59,408 nt of DNA from Halomonas saccharevitans. GTDB lineage: Bacteria > Pseudomonadota > Gammaproteobacteria > Pseudomonadales > Halomonadaceae. The stretch's first letter is position 1; every line of letters starts with the position of its first letter. The DNA lies in NCBI RefSeq assembly GCF_900116405.1, contig NZ_FPAQ01000002.1, forward strand, positions 141,001-200,408, read 5' to 3'. Both the position numbers and the translations under genes were made by a program. Positions 55,194-59,408 of the stretch are shown one piece after another. A model generated the notes under the pieces. That model searched no databases. It was not told the origin of the DNA and worked only from the letters and a program-made list of their open reading frames with translations.

Positions 55194-56246
55194 ATGAGCG
55201 ATATCACCCGACTGCTCGGCGACGAGGCCGACGACCTGCTGGGGCACGTCTGCCGCGGCGTGCCCGCCGAGACGATCCACCCTCCTGGCCCGGACTTCAT
55301 CGACCGGGTGATGGCCCAGGGCGACCGTCGCCCCCACGTGCTGCGCAACATGCAGGCGCTGTTCGACCACGGTCGCCTGGCCGGTACCGGCTACCTCAGC
55401 ATCCTGCCGGTGGATCAGGGCATCGAGCACTCAGCGGGGGCCTCCTTCGCGCCCAACCCGCGCTACTTCGACCCGGCCAACATCGTCGAGCTGGCCATCG
55501 AGGGCGGCTGCAACGCCGTGGCCTCGACCCTCGGCGGGCTCGCCTCGGTGGCGCGCCGCTATGCCCACCGGATCCCGATGATCCTCAAGCTCAACCATAA
55601 CGAGACGCTGAGCTACCCGGCGATCTACGACCAGACGCCGTTCGCCCAGGTCGATCAGGCCTTCGAGATGGGCTGCGTGGCGGTGGGGGCGACCATCTAC
55701 TTCGGCTCTCACGAGAGTCGACGCCAGATCCAGGAGGTCAGCGAGGCCTTCGAGCGCGCCCACCAGCTGGGCCTGGTTACCGTGCTGTGGGCCTACCTGC
55801 GCAACCCGGCCTTCAAGCACGAGGGCACCGACTACCACCTGGCCGCCGACCTCACCGGCCAGGCCAACCACCTGGCCGCCACGCTCAAGGCGGACATCGT
55901 CAAGCAGAAGCTGCCCGAGACCAACGCCGGCTACCGGGAGATCGGCTTCGGGCATACCCACGAGCGGGTCTACAGCGACCTGGCCTCGGATCATCCCATC
56001 GATCTGGCCCGCTACCAGGTGGCCAACTGCTACCTGGGGCGTGCCGGGCTGATCAACTCCGGCGGCGGCTCCAAGGGCGCCTCCGACCTCGGCGAGGCGG
56101 TGCGCACCGCGGTGATCAATAAGCGGGCCGGTGGCATGGGGCTGATCTCCGGGCGCAAGGCGTTCCAGACATCCACCGCCGAGGGCATCGCGCTGCTCAA
56201 CGCCATCCAGGACGTCTACCTGGACGAGGCCGTCACCCTCGCCTGA
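55194..56246 (+). CDS. fbaB: Fructose-bisphosphate aldolase, class I (DhnA/FbaB type)
   Basis: This Schiff-base aldolase belongs to the DeoC/FbaB group and is unrelated to the class II enzyme 4 kb away. The 350-aa product has [76 protein letters not shown], and a late segment [19 protein letters not shown]. The Schiff-base Lys is probably in the [15 protein letters not shown] region. AAGGAGAGGAAC precedes the ATG at 55194. Gluconeogenic or growth-phase-specific use is typical of FbaB. Confidence 0.92.
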   Translation: MSDITRLLGDEADDLLGHVCRGVPAETIHPPGPDFIDRVMAQGDRRPHVLRNMQALFDHGRLAGTGYLSILPVDQGIEHSAGASFAPNPRYFDPANIVELAIEGGCNAVASTLGGLASVARRYAHRIPMILKLNHNETLSYPAIYDQTPFAQVDQAFEMGCVAVGATIYFGSHESRRQIQEVSEAFERAHQLGLVTVLWAYLRNPAFKHEGTDYHLAADLTGQANHLAATLKADIVKQKLPETNAGYREIGFGHTHERVYSDLASDHPIDLARYQVANCYLGRAGLINSGGGSKGASDLGEAVRTAVINKRAGGMGLISGRKAFQTSTAEGIALLNAIQDVYLDEAVTLA

Positions 56247-56302
56247 GGGCGCCAGCCTGAAGGGGCCTGGCATCCGCTCTCAGGCTCGATGAACGGCCCA
56301 CG

Positions 56303-56333
56303 AAAAAGGGCACGGCGTGTGCCGTGCCCTTTC
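56303..56333. terminator. Bidirectional terminator, fbaB / tkt
   Basis: AAAAAGGGCACGGC and GCCGTGCCCTTT form a long stem with a GTGT loop, between convergent genes. Confidence 0.92.
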
Positions 56334-56364
56334 GTCATGCTTCTTTACTGCGCTGGCGCCGCGC

Positions 56365-58368
56365 TCAGTCCTCGGCGTCGTCCAGCAGCTGCTCGGCCTC
56401 GTTCACCAGGTTATCCACGGTGAAGCCGAAGTGCTTGAAGAGATCGCCGGCCGGCGCGGACTCGCCGAAGGTGTCCATGCCGAGGATGCGACCCTCGAGG
56501 CCCACGTACTTGTACCAGAAGTCGCGGTGGCCGGCCTCGACGGCGATGCGGTTGCCCACCTCCGCCGGCAGCACCTGCTGGCGGTAGGCGGCGTCCTGGC
56601 GATCGAAGGCGTCGGTGGAGGGCATGGAGACCACGCGCACCGCGCGACCCTCGGCCTCTAGCCGGGCGGCGGCGTCCATGGCCAGGCCGATCTCGGAGCC
56701 GGTGGCGATCAGGATCAGCTCGGGGGTGCCTTCGCTGTCCTTAAGGATGTAGCCGCCGCGCTGGATATCGGCCAGCTGCTGCTTGCTGCGCGCCTGGTGG
56801 GGCAGGCCCTGGCGGGAGAAGATCAGCGCGGTGGGGCCGGAGCGGCGCTTGAGGGCCGCGTTCCAGGCCGCGGCGGTCTCCACGGCGTCGCAGGGGCGCC
56901 AGGTGGCGAGGTTGGGCGTGGAGCGCAGGGCGGTCAGCTGCTCGATCGGCTGGTGGGTCGGGCCATCCTCGCCCAGGCCGATGGAGTCGTGGGTGAAGAC
57001 GTGGATCGCCTGCTGGTTCATCAGCGCGGCCATGCGCACGGCGTTGCGCATGTACTCCGAGAAGATCAGGAAGGTCGCCCCATAGGGCACGAAGCCGCCG
57101 TGCAGGGCGATGCCGTTCATGATCGCGGCCATGCCGAACTCGCGCACGCCGTAGTGCAGGTAATTGCCGCCGGGCTCGGCCGGGCTGATCGCCTGGGCGC
57201 CCTTCCAGAAGGTCAGGTTGGAGGGGGCGAGGTCGGCGCTGCCGCCGAGCAGTTCCGGCAGTTGGGGGCCGAGCTCGTTGAGGCAGGCGAGTGACGCCTT
57301 GCGGCTGGCGACGCTCTCGCCCTTGGCCTGTGCCTCCTCGACCATCGCCTCGCTGGTCAGCGCCGCCGGCAGCTCGCCCTTGAGGCGGCGCTGCAGCTCA
57401 CGGGCCTCCTCGGGGAAGGCCTCGGCGTAGCGCGCGAAGCGCTCGTCCCAGTCGGCCTGGCGGCTCTGGCCACGCTCGGTGGCGTCCCAGCCCTGGTAGA
57501 TCTCCTCGGGCACGTGGAAGGGGGCGTGGGGCCAGTCGAGCTGCTGGCGGGCGGCGGCCACTTCCTCATCGCCCAGTGCCGCGCCGTGGCACTCTTCCTT
57601 GCCCTGCTTGTTGGGCGCGCCGAAGCCGATGATGGTCTTGCAGATGATCAGGCTCGGCTTGTCGTCGTGGCTCCTGGCGAGCTCGATGGCGGCCTTGATC
57701 TCCTCGGGCTTGTGGCCGTCGACGTTGGGCACCACGTGCCAGCCGTAGGCCTCGAAGCGCTTGGCGGTATCGTCGGTGAACCAGCCTTCGACCTCGCCGT
57801 CGATGGAGATGCCGTTGTCGTCATAGAAGGTGATCAGCTTGCCCAGGCCCTGGGTGCCGGCCAATGAGGCGACCTCGTGGGAGATGCCTTCCATCAGGCA
57901 GCCGTCACCGACGAAGCACCAGGTGTGGTGATCGACGACGCTGTGGCCGGGGCGGTTGAACTGCGCCGCCAGGGTGCGCTCGGCGAGTGCCATGCCCACG
58001 GCGTTGGCCAGCCCCTGGCCCAGCGGGCCGGTGGTGGTCTCGATGCCCGGCGCGTAGCCGTACTCCGGGTGGCCGGCGGTCTTGGCGTGCAGCTGGCGGA
58101 AGTTCTGCAGCTCCTCGAGGCCCAGCTCGTAGCCGGTCAGGTGCAGCAGCGAGTAGAGCAGCATCGAGCCGTGGCCGTTGGAGAGCACGAAACGGTCCCG
58201 ATTGGGCCACTGCGGGTCGGCCGGGTTGTGGACGAGATAGTCGTTCCACAGCACCTCGGCGATATCGGCCATGCCCATGGGCGCGCCGGGATGGCCGGAA
58301 TTGGCCTTCTGGACGGCGTCCATGGACAGGGCACGTATGGCATTGGCCAGTTCGAAACGGGACGGCAT
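56365..58368 (-). CDS. tkt: Transketolase
   Basis: This thiamine diphosphate enzyme transfers two-carbon units between sugar phosphates in the pentose phosphate pathway. The 667-aa product has [18 protein letters not shown], the TPP motif [18 protein letters not shown] to [30 protein letters not shown] and a C-terminal domain with [15 protein letters not shown]. Length and motifs match E. coli TktA. GAGGAG precedes the ATG at 58368. It is divergent from metK, and the 231-bp gap holds no riboswitch that I can recognise. Confidence 0.98.
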   Translation of the reverse strand: MPSRFELANAIRALSMDAVQKANSGHPGAPMGMADIAEVLWNDYLVHNPADPQWPNRDRFVLSNGHGSMLLYSLLHLTGYELGLEELQNFRQLHAKTAGHPEYGYAPGIETTTGPLGQGLANAVGMALAERTLAAQFNRPGHSVVDHHTWCFVGDGCLMEGISHEVASLAGTQGLGKLITFYDDNGISIDGEVEGWFTDDTAKRFEAYGWHVVPNVDGHKPEEIKAAIELARSHDDKPSLIICKTIIGFGAPNKQGKEECHGAALGDEEVAAARQQLDWPHAPFHVPEEIYQGWDATERGQSRQADWDERFARYAEAFPEEARELQRRLKGELPAALTSEAMVEEAQAKGESVASRKASLACLNELGPQLPELLGGSADLAPSNLTFWKGAQAISPAEPGGNYLHYGVREFGMAAIMNGIALHGGFVPYGATFLIFSEYMRNAVRMAALMNQQAIHVFTHDSIGLGEDGPTHQPIEQLTALRSTPNLATWRPCDAVETAAAWNAALKRRSGPTALIFSRQGLPHQARSKQQLADIQRGGYILKDSEGTPELILIATGSEIGLAMDAAARLEAEGRAVRVVSMPSTDAFDRQDAAYRQQVLPAEVGNRIAVEAGHRDFWYKYVGLEGRILGMDTFGESAPAGDLFKHFGFTVDNLVNEAEQLLDDAED

Positions 58369-58599
58369 GGGAAGCTCCTCGCCTGCGGCAGAATGAAGGC
58401 CACGACACGGTCGGGCCAGGGGGAGCGGCCGGACGTGGCTTCTGGCTGGGTAACGCCGCGGGACGGGGCGGCGCAGTCAAATTCGGGCGCTTATTGTCGC
58501 CGACTTGCCGCCCTGCATCAAATCACGGATGCCCGGGGGCCCCGCAGCGTGTAGACTCCGCGACTGCCTATTGCCGACATAAAGAGGGCCGAGGACGCC

Positions 58600-59408
58600 A
58601 TGAGCGAATACTCCCTGTTCACCTCCGAATCCGTGTCCGAGGGACATCCGGACAAGATCGCGGACCAGATTTCCGACGCGGTGCTCGATGCCATCATCGC
58701 CCGGGACAAGAACGCACGGGTGGCCTGCGAGACGCTGGTCAAGACCGGCGTGGCCATCGTCGCCGGCGAGATCACCACCTCGGCCTGGGTCGATCTGGAG
58801 GCGCTGGTGCGCGAGGTGATCACCGGCATCGGCTACACCTCCTCGGACGTCGGCTTCGACGGCATGACCTGCGGCGTGCTCAACCTGATCGGCAAGCAGA
58901 GCGTGGATATCGCCCAGGGGGTCGACCGCAACATACCCGAGGACCAGGGCGCCGGCGACCAGGGCCTGATGTTCGGCTACGCCACCAACGAGACCGACTC
59001 CTACATGCCGGCGCCGATCCACTACGCGCACCGGCTGGTGGAGCGCCAGGCCGAGCTGCGCAAGCACGGCCTGCTGCCCTGGCTGCGTCCCGACGCCAAG
59101 AGCCAGCTGACCTTCCGCTACGACGAGGCGGGCAAGCCCTGCGCCGTGGATGCCGTGGTGCTCTCCACCCAGCACGACCCGGAGATCGACCAGGAGGAGC
59201 TGCGCAAGATGGTGCGCCGCGAGATCATCGAGCAGGTGATCCCCGCCGAGTGGCTGACCGCGACCACCAAGTACCACATCAACCCCACCGGCAAGTTCGT
59301 GATCGGCGGTCCGGTGGGCGACTGCGGCCTGACCGGGCGCAAGATCATCGTCGATACCTATGGCGGCACTGCCCGCCACGGCGGCGGCGCCTTCTCCGGC
59401 AAGGACCC
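58600..59408 (+). CDS. metK: S-adenosylmethionine synthetase (5' part)
   Basis: MetK makes S-adenosylmethionine from methionine and ATP. The window ends inside the gene after 269 codons (usually ~385-400). Visible are [25 protein letters not shown], the metal and ATP site, [51 protein letters not shown] and the start of [22 protein letters not shown] and GAGGA precede the ATG. No damage is visible. Confidence 0.98.
   Translation, partial: MSEYSLFTSESVSEGHPDKIADQISDAVLDAIIARDKNARVACETLVKTGVAIVAGEITTSAWVDLEALVREVITGIGYTSSDVGFDGMTCGVLNLIGKQSVDIAQGVDRNIPEDQGAGDQGLMFGYATNETDSYMPAPIHYAHRLVERQAELRKHGLLPWLRPDAKSQLTFRYDEAGKPCAVDAVVLSTQHDPEIDQEELRKMVRREIIEQVIPAEWLTATTKYHINPTGKFVIGGPVGDCGLTGRKIIVDTYGGTARHGGGAFSGKD

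Noticed and set aside
58369..58599. SAM or SAH riboswitch upstream of metK
   Set aside because: I could not find a conserved riboswitch core or a terminator/antiterminator arrangement; the leader is short and GC-rich.

Overview
The window is 59.4 kb of uniformly high-GC chromosomal DNA. It most resembles a halophilic gammaproteobacterium of the Halomonas group (Halomonadaceae). That assignment is an inference from gene content: a phasin gene divergent from fabI / maoC-pta / ackA, a DUF4124-glnL-glnG nitrogen locus with a nearby glnA, an epd-pgk-fba block between tkt and metK, and several small families that I recall from Halomonas. I see no rRNA, tRNA, insertion sequence or prophage. Apart from the CRISPR array and one decayed locus, this is ordinary chromosomal backbone.

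Layout. (1) 1-2.06 kb is the accessory edge: the trailer end of a type I-E-like CRISPR array (leader and cas genes lie beyond the left edge), a YbjQ-family gene and a decayed gene. (2) 2.0-7.7 kb holds an HDAC-family hydrolase, then ackA, a MaoC-Pta fusion and fabI, divergent from the phasin gene phaP. The phaP promoter is overlapped by two TGC-N3-GCA operators. (3) 7.9-19.3 kb holds secreted or membrane accessory functions: a CehA-like PHP hydrolase, an EEP nuclease with a helix-hairpin-helix tail, ArsH, a DUF4202 protein, a C45 acyltransferase, a DAACS symporter, a dienelactone hydrolase and a Liv-type binding protein. (4) 19.6-27.4 kb holds a chemoreceptor, the livGFHM transporter and an NSS symporter. 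(5) 27.5-36.9 kb holds typA, glnA with a sigma-54/NtrC promoter, a ZIP transporter, a DUF4124 protein and the glnL-glnG (NtrB-NtrC) pair, followed by a decayed copy of the glnG 3' end. (6) 36.9-50.4 kb holds a peptide transporter/aminopeptidase pair, dgt, an RNase T2 protein, a NERD protein, a sirtuin, yciH, a HAD phosphatase, a K+ channel with RCK domains, a CaCA exchanger and a histidine phosphatase. A DnaA-box cluster lies between yciH and the HAD gene. (7) 50.4-59.4 kb holds central carbon metabolism: class II aldolase, pgk, epd, lrgAB, class I aldolase, tkt and the start of metK.

How the genes work together. FabI, MaoC-Pta and AckA connect acyl-CoA/acetyl-CoA to acetyl phosphate and acetate, and share a control region with the polyhydroxyalkanoate granule protein. 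The HDAC-like gene (and, 40 kb away, a sirtuin) could act on acyl groups produced there, but that is inference. GlnL/GlnG probably control glnA and themselves: the same 17-bp NtrC-type site pattern occurs in front of glnA and in front of glnL. The epd-pgk-fba, tkt and second aldolase genes form a glycolysis/gluconeogenesis and pentose phosphate neighbourhood.

I did not find a clearly new multi-gene defence or metabolic system. The observations most worth a check are the block-structured CRISPR repeats with two different crRNA handles, the CRISPR spacer enlarged by exactly two 12-bp units, the in-frame amber codon inside an apparently longer DUF4124 protein, the degraded tandem copy of the NtrC DNA-binding end, the DnaA-box cluster and an orphan terminator that may mark a small RNA.
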